Shown piece by piece: positions 8,900-20,423 of a stretch of DNA of 44,222 bases. Position 1 is the first letter of the stretch. Every line of letters starts with the position of its first letter. The position numbers and the translations under genes are program-made. The stretch covers positions 1 through 44,222 of the forward strand of contig JAGHQL010000205.1 in assembly GCA_020080175.1 (NCBI GenBank). The letters are read 5' to 3'. This stretch comes from Glutinoglossum americanum (lineage: Eukaryota > Ascomycota > Geoglossomycetes > Geoglossales > Geoglossaceae). The notes beneath the pieces are model-generated. The model did not search any database and had not been told where the DNA came from. It saw only the letters and a program-made list of their open reading frames with translations.

Positions 8900-11666
8900 C
8901 TAACTCATTCCCTCAAACCTCTCCTTGGCCTTATCCCTCGTACGTTCCAAAAACTCAGAGTACCCACCTCTTGTCTTCCTCGATGCCTCCTCAGCCGCAT
9001 CGCCTAATTTCCCGCCCGCGGCACCCAACCCTACACCTTGGACGTACATCTCCGTCTGTATGGGGGCAAGCATGCCGGTACCCTGTGCTCCGAGACCTGC
9101 ACCTGCGGTCCAGCCCATCTTGTTGAGGAGCGCTGCGCCTTTCGATGGTGGTGGTGGTTCAGCGACTTCTTTCTCAATAGCAATCTTTGCTTTGCTGCTG
9201 TTTGACTCTGGTGTGGGACGAGTAGGTTGGTTGAAGGCTGAGCGACGCTCTTTGGCTCGGTCTCGATACTGAGGGCCAGTGTCTGGTGGGGAGGACGGTG
9301 AAGATGAAGCTACCCTTGCGAGCTTAACCAGCGCCTTAGCTTTTAATTCATCATTACTCATATTATCGCGGTGGAGTTGGCTCAGACGCTCATGCTTATT
9401 TACTTCTGCTCGCGTCTTGAACTGGCGCGAGCACAGTAGGCAGCAGTTGCGGCTCAGATCGGCGAAAGATTGGACCGGTAGTGTAGCTTCGGCGGGTGCA
9501 TTATCCTTAGGTCTCTGCTTTGTCTGGGGCGGGGTCTCCGTGGAGTCGGTTGAAGGCTCTTCCGGTTTCATTCCATGAAGCTCTGCATGTCGATTATACC
9601 AGAACTGGAGATGTGCCGGGACCGCCTTCAGAGTGTGTTAGCAGGATAGACTGCTTGAGTGTTGGGAAGTCTGGATATCACCTTTTTGCTACTAGGACCG
9701 GCTCCTGTCTCGGCTTTCCGTTTCTTCGTCTTGCCTTCTGTCTCTTTTGTAGGTTTCTTAAGCCCCTCTTTTTCTGCGGCGGTATAGCTTTGAAGTCTCT
9801 TCTCCTTTAAGTCTCCATTCGCATCGGCTCGGGTTTCCGGATCTTCAGCTTCCAACAGTAACTCACTCACGTACGCTTCTTCATCCCAATACGCAAGCTT
9901 GAGTGATGGATTACTAAGCGGGCTGAATGTGAATCTCTCGACCGCATTTGAACTGTTGTAGACTGGAACAAAAACTCCTGCATGGATATAGCTAACCAGG
10001 ACGGGTTTTGAGGAAATCGTGAACTTCTCCAATGAATTGAACTTCGTCAAAGCGGCTTGGGAATCCTGGCGAACAAGATGTTAACTAAGCCAAATGAATT
10101 TGACAACCGTTTATGAATACCTCAGCACTCGCAAACTCAGCAAAGCCGTATCTCCAGCTTTCATCTGTATGCCGGTCTTTAACAAGCAATACTCTCCTAA
10201 CGCTACCCTCCTTGGCGCCCAGATTTGCATCTGCAGTAGTCGAAGCTACCTTGGCACCCTGCTTTTTTAAACCACTAGTCCCAGTAGGTGATGTCCCACC
10301 ACTTGCTTTACAGAGCTTTGACACACCCTTAGCGAGCAGCTCCTCGTTCACACCGGGCTCAAGCCCTCGGATCAGTAAGAATTGTGATGGAACTCCATCA
10401 GGAGAAACGTCACTATCGCCGCTGTTGGTGAAATGAGGTGGCTTGTTATGAGTCAAATGACCCGTCGCAGTGACCTCTATTCTGAATTAGTTGTATTGAT
10501 AAGATTCTAGCGTTTCTCAGCACTCGCCTGTCCTTGGAGCCTGGCACCTAAAACACTCGATGCGTCGCGCATAATTCGGAAGCCCGCACTAGATAATCAA
10601 AATTGGCACCTCCCGCAACTGTAGCGCGATGTAACATACCGATCTGCACTTCCACTCATCTTCTCCTCGTGACGGCCGATCCCTGTCATCTCTTTCTCTG
10701 CTGAACGCAATCCTGACTCTCACTTCGCCAGCGAGGTTGTAAGGACCTGGGCCATCGTACTCGGAGCTGCCGAGGTAGATGTGAGGGTAGTTGCGCTCTA
10801 GGAAAGCCGTTGAACCTGATATGGAGGAGAAACGGCAGAAGGCAAATTGGCGGGAAAGCCCTAGCGGCTGTTAGTCCAAGTTATATACTAGTAGTATAAG
10901 CTCACCAGTATTCCGGTCTCTAATGACCCTAACGACATCCAGGTCTTCGACTTGGTATACGCGTTTGAGTTCCTTGAATATCTATAGATTGCAAAGTGAG
11001 GCCGACCATCGGCCATATTCCCTATGCCTTAGCCAGAATTCTCAACAGAACATGCTCGTAGAACACTTAGGCTAGTTGAGGGAGGTGTGGATGATAACTG
11101 GCGATCGAGGAAGGGATGGAAGGGGTGGTGTCCAACGTCGTCTTCTCCCATATCTATGGGTAATCCTTCTAAAATTACATCTCTGCTTGGCGGGCCTCCA
11201 TAATATGGTGATCTTGCTCTACCCCGACTTCGGCTTCGACTTCGGCTCTCACAGCTGGGCGACCGGTATCCTTCTCGGTCTCTATCTCGGTAGCCCCTCC
11301 TACCGCCTCTTCGAGGAGATTTCGATCTACCATTTCGAGGGTAATCATCACGGCTCCGGCGATCCCATTCTCTCTCATTAGGAGGGAACTTTCTTTCGGC
11401 CGCTGGTCCACGAGGCGGGGTCCGTGAGAAATCTTGCCCGAGGCTCGCATTAGCAGATGGTCACTATTGAGTTTTATCTTTTCCATCAATCGATTACCCT
11501 GCGGCGGAGTGCGAGATGCGCTGCGTCGGTATCGGTCTCTTGAATTAGATCGGCTTCTATGCCGGTCGTCGTACATTCTGCCGTTACGATTGCTCGAGCT
11601 TAGGTCGTGACTGGACCGCTGAGCCTGAAGAGAACGATAATGTTCTCGGGATGAGCGGGCGTCCAT
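8900..11666 (-). CDS. RBM5/RBM10-like splicing factor (RS, RRM, RanBP2 Zn, RRM, C2H2, G-patch)
   Basis: RNA-binding protein expected to act in spliceosome assembly or alternative splicing. Exons on the minus strand are 11666-11498, 11402-11137, 10981-10906, 10860-10640, 10588-10524, 10481-10121, 10065-9682 and 9625-8900, about 755 aa. Order: Arg/Ser-rich N terminus (1-115); RRM1 (about 128-235) with VILEGLP and RQFAFCRF; RanBP2-type zinc finger (WKCRSCGLPN...CFRC, about 241-265); RRM2 (about 299-420, FLLIRGL...YGFAEF); C2H2 finger (CCLLC...H...H, about 576-600); G-patch (LLNKMGWTAGAGLG, about 676-717). That order is diagnostic of the RBM5/RBM10 family. Two donors are weak: GTTGGA at 11136, and either GTGCTG at 10523 or a GC-AG alternative (GCGAGT at 10527 with acceptor at 10477). 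Both choices for the latter keep frame. The gene is divergent from moaE. Confidence 0.9.
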
Positions 11667-11993
11667 TGCGTGAACGCAAGCAGAGTAGCAAGTGGAGAGC
11701 TGAGAAAATAAGCCCCTTCCCAAGCGATGGATGGGAATATCACGTGATTGTTCATTACCGTTATGATGCATGTCTATATAGTACATACATATAGTACATA
11801 CATGCAGCTTCAGTTTCATATTTTCTTCGGAATCTATATCACACCCATACTCATACATGAATTCTCACATCTAGACTTTTGTCGTTGTGGTCTTTGGAGG
11901 TGGTAGCCTTGACATACATGCAGCTCTGATGTAATCCCATCGGACTATAGCAATGTGGTTGGGCCCGACTTTGGCACATCTAACATCCCGACG
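11667..11993. promoter_or_regulatory. Bidirectional promoter region RBM5-like / moaE
   Basis: Only 327 bp separate the two start codons. The centre holds a 13-bp tandem pair ATATAGTACATAC (11776-11788 and 11789-11801), and the 14-mer ACATACATGCAGCT occurs twice (11796-11809 and 11912-11925). These could be transcription-factor sites or TATA-like elements; no known motif is assigned. Confidence 0.55.
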
Positions 11994-12585
11994 ATGAGCG
12001 AAACTGGACTACCTCAGGTCCTGAGAGAAGGGGAAAATATTTACGCCGAGTTGACGCGTGATCATCTGGATGTCCAAACCACTATCAACCGCGTTAAGAG
12101 CCCAAAGGCCGGAGCCATCGTTCTTTTCGCAGGTCAGCAAACCCCCGCGTCACCAAATTTAAATCTATAATACTCCTATAGGCACGACCCGCGATTCCTT
12201 CGAATCCCGCCCTGTTCTACGTTTAACATACACATCCTACGTCCCACTCGCCCTCACCACCCTTCTGGCCATTGCGAAATCTGTCCATACCCGCCATGCT
12301 CTCACTGCAATCAGCATCACACACCGCCTTGGCCGCGTCCCTATTGGTGAAGAGAGCATTTTAGTTGCTGTCTCAGCGCCCCACCGTCAAGCTGCATGGC
12401 GTGCAGGTGAAGAAGCACTTGAAGAATGCAAGAACAAGGTGGAAATTTGGAAGCGAGAGGAGTTTGATGGAGAGGATGGAGGTGTTTGGAGAGCAAATAG
12501 CGATGCACCAGTGGGGCGCAGGCAGCGAAGGGCTAGCCTAGAAGATATGGTAAACGTTGAGGATGGAGAACAAGAGGATAGATAG
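11994..12585 (+). CDS. cnxH: Molybdopterin synthase catalytic subunit (MoaE/MOCS2B/CnxH)
   Basis: Large subunit of molybdopterin synthase. With the sulfur carrier MoaD it converts precursor Z (cPMP) to molybdopterin, needed for nitrate reductase, sulfite oxidase and xanthine dehydrogenase. Exons are 11994-12132 and 12182-12585, giving 180 aa; the 49-nt intron has GTCAGC...CTATAG. Family marks are [12 protein letters not shown] (split by the intron), [24 protein letters not shown], and the C-terminal [14 protein letters not shown] containing the two conserved lysines of the active site. The chosen ATG begins MSETGLPQ; upstream in-frame sequence has only a GTG. The tail after WKREEF is about 45 residues, hydrophilic and longer than in bacteria. 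MoaD is not in the window. Confidence 0.93.
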
Positions 12586-12839
12586 GGTCGTCGTTGAGTG
12601 AATAGAGATTTAGCGCTTTTCACTCTAAATATTGACTGGAGGAATTATTTGCCGACTAGGTGGATGAAACATACTCCGCTGAACGTAATTACTAAATCGA
12701 CCGAGTGCAGCCATATTTTATTCGTTTGCTAGCCCTACGGTTAGAATACAGCTAGGCAAGGCAACTTATGAATGCATCTTTTGTAAAGAAATGAGAGGAG
12801 AGCAGCAGTAAATATTGAGTTGATATCCGTAACAGCCAC

Positions 12840-15800
12840 CTAGGAAACCTGGACGAACTGCCCAATAGCAGGGACGCCGTCCACAGTGACGTACACAACA
12901 TAGGGGCCTGGTGGAGCCAGGTTCCTGTTTGGCGGCATTGTCACGGTGAGTTCCTGCGCTGTCTGGCCAGTTTGGAAGCCAGCATTATCGAGAAATAGCA
13001 TCCGGTGACCCATGTGTACAGAATGCGTGATGAACCCGCCATGATACAGCGCGACTTTGGCTCCTTGGGCACCAGTCGGAGCGTCGAACTTAACGACAAA
13101 TGTGTTCCCATTAGCCACGAGAGTCTTAGAGGAGAGTTGCACATTTGTTGGGCGTCTGTTAGCATTTGCTCCTTGGAGGTAAGGGGGTGTATAGATCTCG
13201 ACCCTGAATTCTGTTACAAAGGGATTCTGTGAGGTTGGGGTGAGAATGGGTTGTTCCACGGGGTTGGATCCGGTGATAAGGATGGTACCGTCGAGCAGGA
13301 GTAAAGCTACCGAATGGTAAAGACGAGCGATAGTGCTGGAAGCTCCGGCCGTCCAGCGTTTCCCTAGCGGTTGTGCGGGATCATATATTAAGGCCTCGAA
13401 AGTGGGGTCCCTGACTGTGTATTAGGACTTTGCGAGTTATGGGGCTAGGGGTATACTAACTTGGCAATACCAAAGCCTTGCGCTCCGTGGTTAGCCCCGT
13501 TTAGCCAGATGACCTTCCCATCCGGCAGTAGCGTTCCTTCAATCATACCGCGTCCCTCTGGCATGGAGTCCATCTCCCTTCGTAATGTTAGGTCATCATC
13601 CCATACGACAACAATGGGAGTAAGACGCTCACCAGTTAGCATTAGCGTCTAGTGGATTAATTCTACCGCAGCTTGGATCGGTGGGGCTAGTGATATCTTG
13701 GAACGCCCCTCCTCCGCAAATGATCACGGATGGGGCCCAGTTGTTGGCGCTAGACAACGGTAGGAGAACGCTTCCTCCTGTATTAGGGTATGTACGGAAG
13801 TCGCCAGGAAGATCCGGGAAGGTATTTGTGGTAGTGCCGCTTTGGACATTGAACAGCTCTGAAGATTTTGACACGAAGATGTACAATGAGCCATCACCAA
13901 GGAGGTGGATAAAGGGATACATCTTAAACATAAGGTTAACTTCAAAACCAAACACGTGCTAGAGAGAGACATACATAGTAGGGCTGATTCTTCACTAGAA
14001 TATTCAGAGGTATGCTCTGTCCATTGCTGACTCCACCGGGGCTCAAAATCTCATAAGTTGGATTGTTGTTAGCCAGGACAGTGGGATCTAGGCCGTTCAA
14101 GCTCCCGGAGGCAACAAAAATAGAGCCGTCAGGCAAAACCTGGGCAGTTGCGTACCAGCGTTTGCTTGAGAGTTTATTGCCTGGCTCGCTCCAAGATTGG
14201 CCGTTCAAGCTAGCATCAGTGGGCGATCGGGACAAATAGCGAATCCCATCAAAGCCATCACCAACGGTGGGGTCGATGAAATCAAGGGGGCCGTTCCCGC
14301 CAACAGAAATAACACTACCGTCAGCGAGAAAAGTTCCACCAGCGCAGAAAGAGTTGGTCTAGATATTCATTGGTAAGCTTAACCATAACTCAGCCATAGG
14401 TAGGTGTTTAAGATGCTCACCTTGTACGCCAAGGGCACAGCCGTGTTTGTTATAGGATCATATTCTGAGGAGTAGGCATAGAATCCGCTTGGCAGTTTTA
14501 ACTGCGTGAAATTCTCGATTTTGTCAAGGAAAAACACGCGACCGTTGGGGAGAAGACCGGCATGCATAGCGGGAACGCCTGACTGGCCAACAACATTGAA
14601 AGATCCAAGATTGGGGTCCACAGGGGCGGGACTTGGGCCCGGAGCTTGGGGCTTGACCCCACCGATGCAAGGCCCAGACTGGCAGCCATCGCCGCAATGG
14701 CTTGCCTACGCAAAGTTCAGTGGGTTTCATCCCTTTCACGCTTCCATTCATTAGCTTACAGTATTGCCACAGAACCCGCTGCAATAATGCCAAGTTAGCA
14801 AGTCTTGCCCATAGTTGCCGGCTTCAGTCTAAAAGCTTTACTCACTACATCGAACAGCAGCTACCCAGAGGCCAATCGCCACAGGTAGTGCCGCCATTGG
14901 CTGCGCCACAATTACCTAATATCGAGGGGAGTCAGTCAAATGCTTAGTAATTTAGGGTTAGGGAACCAACCATCTGTTGTAACGCCGCCGCCAGATTTTG
15001 GGCCGTTGGTCTGTGTACTGATCACAGGCTCGCCTGTGGTAGTTGGAAGCGGATTTGTAGTACATCCGTTTTGACATCCGTTCGAAACCAGGCAGCTGAA
15101 AAACGTGTTAGAAATCTTTGAGCTCTCCATGTGTAATTGGAAAGCGTGTCGAGTATGGCTCCACCATAGGTCGATGATGCAGTCTTGAGGGCACCACATT
15201 CAATCAAGTGATCAACTTACTGTCCAGGAGTTGATCCACAGAACCTGCATCGCAACGCGAGTCAGTAGGGTTGTTGAGGGATAGGGCCCAAAATTCGGAG
15301 GGATCTGTATACCCAAATTCGCTACAGCAGCCTCCAAAGGGGCCAGTGGCATCACACGTAGCGTCATCAAAGCCCTTTCCACATCGACCATCAGCCCGAG
15401 GGATTTTTGCGCTAACCGATGAGACAGGGCCGGCAGGAACGGAGCCGGTGCAGCCGCTCTGACAACCGCTGGCCGCTAAACAGTGCTCTGGAGACGAGCC
15501 ACAGTAGCTTAGCAACCAAGATGATAGAGTCAGCTCCATGCTCAGTATTTTAGAATCCTTCCTTAGCGGTGCAAGACGGCTTACCCATATGCACTGCAAC
15601 AGCCCCCAAATGGGCCATTTGCATCACAAGTCGCGCTACCAAAGTCTGTTCCACACCTCCCATCGCTACGAGAGGCCGTGCCAGTTGTGCACCCAGAAAC
15701 GCAACCAGTCCCACTAATCGTAGAATAAGGTCAACAAGGCAAAACTGCTACAGCAGAAACTGGATAACATACCAGTGATCAGGAGTATTTCCGCACCAAC

Positions 15801-16346
15801 TAGAGAACGTATTAGATTGAGCAATCAGAGAAATAAACGCCCGATATCAGAATAACAAGGCACTAAAAGGGACGGTGTACCCGTATTGCTGTTAACATGT
15901 TAGCTACGTAATATGGGGAATCCGGTGGGAGCCAGAAGCTTACAGAGCAGCAAGTTCCCTAATTCGGTGCTATCAGTGAGCCGGAGGGAGCAGTGCAAGA
16001 TTTTGGGGTACGCACAGAATAAACATTACTATTCGGGTCACAGAGGAGGTCCCCGTTATTTGGTCCGCATTTGCCATCCGTCGAAAACGCACGCTTAATA
16101 AAAGAGAGTGGGTGCAAGACAGCATCATCCGAGGACTCGCACCTAAAGGCCATAGAGTGTCAGCGATAGGGCCAAATAATCATTGGGGCAGGGAACGCAC
16201 AATCCATTATCGGTACAATGCTGACCCCTCAAGCAACCAGTATAGCCTGGCTTAGATCGGTCACAAGATAGTGGGACATGCTCAAAGATGATATTGGCGG
16301 AAGCAAGCCCAAAACACAGGCCAAGAGAGAGTGTTGGGGCCTTCAT
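12840..16346 (-). CDS. Secreted AA5 galactose/glyoxal oxidase with four CBM18 chitin-binding modules
   Basis: Copper-radical oxidase expected to be secreted and held on chitin, making H2O2 from an alcohol or aldehyde substrate. The model has 16 exons and 840 aa. Exon ends on the minus strand: 16346-16201, 16142-16025, 15958-15944, 15888-15881, 15799-15773, 15713-15585, 15507-15313, 15244-15221, 15095-14971, 14915-14846, 14778-14760, 14705-14421, 14358-13975, 13922-13633, 13577-13461, 13410-12840. A signal peptide (about 1-17) is followed by CBM18 modules at about 73-113, 124-167, 189-232 and 264-305, each with the CCSxYG-x-CG core. The oxidase domain has the radical-site Cys (TNSFCAGG, C392), the partner Tyr (RWYATAQ, Y456), ligands Tyr-His (LYHSVALL, 682-683) and the third His (FITHSVHMGHR, H780). 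All phases close. Galactose versus glyoxal specificity cannot be read from sequence. Confidence 0.9.
15881..15888 (-). other. 8-nt micro-exon (CAATACGG) of the CBM18-AA5 gene
   Basis: Inferred exon encoding Gln-Tyr plus two bases of Gly in the first CBM18 module. It is flanked by AACAG (acceptor, 15889-15890 side) and GTACAC (donor, 15880 side). Skipping it would break the frame between the phase-0 end of the 15-nt exon at 15944 and the phase-2 start at 15799. Including it gives CCSQYGWCG, the expected module core. Confidence 0.75.
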
Positions 16347-17871
16347 TGGGTGAATTACTCCGCAGGTTATGGAACTGTGAGCTTGATGCCTTTGATAGGC
16401 TTGCACAATCGAATGCTCGATTTAACGAAAGTGTGGGGACGGAAATGCAATTAAGTATATAGTGAGAGTAGAGAAAAGAGTTGGGAGGTGTGGTGAAGAA
16501 GCCTTAAATCTGAGGGTTTGTTTGCTATGTAGCAGGAACGACCCTGCACCCTAAACACAAGCGCGAACACCACCTACAAACGCAGATATCCACCAGTAGA
16601 GACTGACAGCGTTCCAGAACTGTTCGTTGTCAACTATAGTGAAGAATTACACTTAAATATTAGCCGCCAATGAGTTTCGGGAGGGACTGAATGAATGTAA
16701 CGATGTATTTCCACGCTCCAGGGTCTATATTATCACCAAGAGCCTATACTGAAGAAGTTGACTAGAACGAATGACAGTCTCAATGAGAGGGAGTACAGCC
16801 AAGTGGACCATAAAAAATAGGAATGTGGGGAATTGTAGGAAATCAGGATGATAAAATGACTTCCTCCCCATGAGTTCAAAAGCACGATAGCCCCCTGTTA
16901 ATGGGCCATTTAGCCGGTTGAGCTTGAATATATCCATCGACGGCGAGACTCCAGGGCTGCCCTTGTTTCTAGATGTTGCACAACAAGGTCTCAAGTTAGA
17001 CTTGGAGCTTTCTTCCGGATTTCCCAAAGCCACCGTTACATTACTGGATGCATAACTCAAAATGACGTCGTATTTCGGCACCGCGCGGTGGCAGGAACAG
17101 AACTTTCTGCGTGCCCTGCCAAATATACCTTTCTCCACCCCTTTCTATGCCGATGGAATTGGTTCCGCATAAGATCGCATGTGCTTCGGAGAGTCTTGTC
17201 AGGGATCTAGGATCCACAGTTGGCCAAAGCGCGATCTACGAAACCTGCGCCCCTATTCGACCCCCAAGGATTAAGGTTGTTCGTGGTGGTTGGTGGCTTC
17301 GGCCCCTGCGACTCGGTTCGGCCTGTTTTTGCGGCGACCGTAAATAGCTGGAAGGTACTTCGTACCACCGTCCTGTATAGTGTCCACACAATGATCCTGG
17401 TTGTTCCGGAGCGCTCAGCAGGATAAAATTATTTCCCCGTGGGACCTTGAGAGGCACCCGGTTCATGGGTCAAAAGCAACGTAGCTGCCTTTGCGTTGTG
17501 CGTGGTTCAGAAATTAGGGCCACTCAGTCGCTGTTGCCCTGGTTACGGGTTGAGTACGGGAGAGCACTCCCCTTTGTGTCCCTTACTCTACGAAGACTTT
17601 ACAATAACGCGCACGGGCAATCGCCTGAGGCCACTATCGCTAGTTATACGTTATACTAAGAGCATTTGCGAGCGCTGTGTTGCAAGATTTTAGTTTCGTA
17701 GTGTGTTTGGGTCGGATTGGGTGAAACTCCCCGCCACCTGAATTCGCCAGCCATCTTTCCCCGCCTCATGATTTCCGTACGGCCACACATTCTTTAATAG
17801 CCCGACCTGCATTATGATCTTCTCTCCGTTGAGGCTAATTAGAATATTTGAATTCCAATTCCGATCACAAA
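16347..17871. promoter_or_regulatory. Divergent intergenic region AA5 oxidase / DUF3433 gene
   Basis: This is 1.5 kb. A TATA-like TATATA at 16456-16461 lies about 110 bp upstream of the oxidase start codon. Open frames such as 16725-17138 (-) and 17447-17659 (+) show no domain, splice support or composition typical of coding DNA. Nothing else recognised. Confidence 0.5.
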
Positions 17872-20423
17872 ATGAATCTCGGGAATGCTACGCTTCGCTC
17901 TGTCACCTGTAAGTCTCTGGATCCCGTCCTTCGATTTCCATTCTCTATCGTCAGGGCTGATCGCAATTGGTGTTTGGCAGGCATTCGTCCCCAGTTGTCT
18001 CACACCCCTTCAAAGCAATCAATAGCAGCATCTGAGGATTACAAATCCTTTTCAGACTATGCGTCTGATGTGGGATCAAGTCTCGACGACCGAACAACCG
18101 TCTTACGATGGCACACCCCTCCTTCACACAACATGTCCAACGCAAAGCTAGAAAACCAACAATCAGAAGCAACACTGCCAGTGCACCGGCATAAATACGA
18201 ACGGTCTAGTTGCGCAGTGCCACCGAATGTCCGATTCGATGAAGCAGGCCTAAAAGCGCAAGAAGCTGCAAAAACAACAAATGCGTCGACCAAGCCTGCT
18301 GAGAGTGACACGAGCCCGCCGACACCCGGAACTGATGACACTCCATACATACAGTATGCCATAGAGCAGCTCACTCGGTCTTCCGATGCTTATGACTCGA
18401 GACGACCAATTAGCCAATCGAGTGAGGAGACATATCCGGTAGCTCGAATAATTCCGGATGAAGGGTTGGGCTATATGAAGAAAGAGCTAAACAGAGAGGC
18501 ATCTTTTCGCTCGGAGGACCCACTGCCATCGGAATCTTTCGGTTGGTTATCCTGTTCTATACTAACTGAAATACATTCTAACGTTTAATAGAGGAACAAG
18601 AGACTTTCATACCAGTTGAAACTCCTGGAGGATCATACTTGCATCCAGAACTCGACTTCGTCCCAGGTATCCTTCGGCCGCTATCACTTATCTCTCTCGT
18701 GCTCCTCTTCCTGTTGATGGCCGGGTTGCTCGTCTTCTGCTTCATCTGGTCACGTCAGCATAACGGCCTTTGGGACTATAGGGCGACCAGCAACAGCCAA
18801 TACTTCGTCTTCGGATACTTGCCGCAAATGCTAGCTTGCTTGATAGTCCTCGCTCTACATTGTGTAGAGAACGCAGTCTTCCGAGTCATGCCCTTCACTG
18901 TAATGTCTTCGGCGAATACAACTCTTAGGTCCAAAGCGTTGTTTATGGACTTGATCAAAACGAACTTCCTCCTACCACGGTTTGACTTATTCAGATCGAT
19001 GGATGCTTTGGTTGCAAGCTGCCTTGCCGTATTCTGGCTCTCCGTCTTCACTGTTCCTTTGCAGAGCTCCCTGTTTCAAGTGCGTCTCGTTGATGTTGGT
19101 GGACAGCACACATGGAGATGGGTTGTTGTGGAGCCGGTTTTGTGGCCGCTGGTAGGCATATGGGCCATAATTGCTATTTCTGGACTATCCCTATGTTTCT
19201 ACTTCAGCGGACGGCATACGGGGTTGAAGTGGGATCCTGTGTCATTGGCTGACATATTCACTCTGCTCCAACGATCCAACTCTCTCACTGACTTCTCTGG
19301 CTCGGAAATCTTTGAAAATCGCAAAGCCTTCCAGGATAAGCTGAAACAGAGGACTGACAGGCTGGGTTACTGGAGGACCACAAAATCAGACGATATATTT
19401 TATGCCCTTGCAGAGGAAGGGGCCCCGACGAGAAGATATTCTGTTCAACAGGGAAAACTCAAGGAAAAGGAACCGGAAAAACTCGCCGATCGCCTAGGCT
19501 ACGATATCGAAGGCCAGCGACCCCTAAGATCAGTGACGAACGAATCACTCAGGGAGAAGATATTCTCCCCAGGAATCCGATATAGGACCGTTCCCTGGTT
19601 CCTTCGCGACACCTTCGTCGTTGCATGGGTTGTAATATCCTTCGTGCTTCTCATCGCGTTTCTGGTGGTCAGCTTCATTCACCAGGCAATCCAGCGAGGC
19701 TTTCGCCCTCTTGTCGACGTCGCCCCTAACTCCACTGGGTTTTCCCCGGCGGGCTTTTTGTATAGCTTCCTCCCCTCTTGCATCGGGATGGTATTATTCC
19801 TCTGTTGGCAATCTATCGACATGCGCTTTCGGGCCCTTCAACCTTTTGCAATGCTCGCAAACCCTAAGGGCGCTTCGGCTGCAGAGAGCCTGCTTCTGGA
19901 TTACCCCAGCTGCTTTCCTGTTGAGGCGACTATCAAGGCTGCCGTGTCCAGTCACTGGAAAGTCGCTTGGATATCTTCAATTGCCCTGGCATCCCTGGCG
20001 CTCCCTGTACTTGGGGGTGGTATATTCTGGGCCGAATACTTCCCCCAAAGCGACGAAGTCCGCATGGTGGGACAAATGGGTGGATTTTACACTCTCGTCG
20101 CCGTCCTCACACTTTGCGTCTTTTCACTCCTCATCATCTGGCCTCGCTGGAAGCGGTACTTACCCCACGATATCTGCACTCTGGCTGAATTGATTAGCTA
20201 TGTCTACCAAAGCCCCCTGTTGACCGACGCTGCTTTCCACGATCCACGGAGCAAGACCGATCTAGTGACGCGACTGTTAAGTCATGCCCCTGGTGAAGCC
20301 GCACCTGGTCAATACGCCCTAGGTGTTTATCTCGGTCGGGACAACAAGGAACATCTCGGCATTGACAGATTACAGCGACGGCATTACGCGGATATGCTGG
20401 TGACGACCGCTGGGAGAATGTGA
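17872..20423 (+). CDS. DUF3433 multi-pass membrane protein
   Basis: Fungal-specific membrane protein of unknown function. Exons are 17872-17908, 17981-18541 and 18592-20423, giving 809 aa. The first ~200 residues are hydrophilic and Ser/Thr-rich. From about 230 the protein has several membrane segments, including LSLISLVLLFLLMAGLLVF at about 230-252. Two copies of the DUF3433 pattern are present: a YFVFGYLPQMLACLIV-type helix followed by MPF...A.LMDL..NFLLPRFD (about 269-365), and FLYSFLPSCIGMVLFLCWQSID with LQPFAML...LLLDYP (about 586-685). The first intron (72 nt, GTAAGT...GGCAG) is a multiple of three and has no in-frame stop, so it could be retained. The second (50 nt) has GTTGGT with a CTAAC branch point. 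The start is the first ATG in frame. Confidence 0.88.

Noticed and set aside
11175-11858. 227-codon minus-strand frame treated as one protein
   Set aside because: It is exon 1 of the RBM5-like gene running through its intron into the wrong frame. Splicing at 11497/11403 restores the Arg/Ser-rich frame.
15204-15599. Single 131-codon frame through one CBM18 module
   Set aside because: It reads through splice sites and loses the CG motif. The spliced model restores module spacing.
16725-17138. 137-codon minus-strand frame with a hydrophobic C terminus
   Set aside because: No family resemblance, no good start context; hydrophobic end explained by AT-rich composition.
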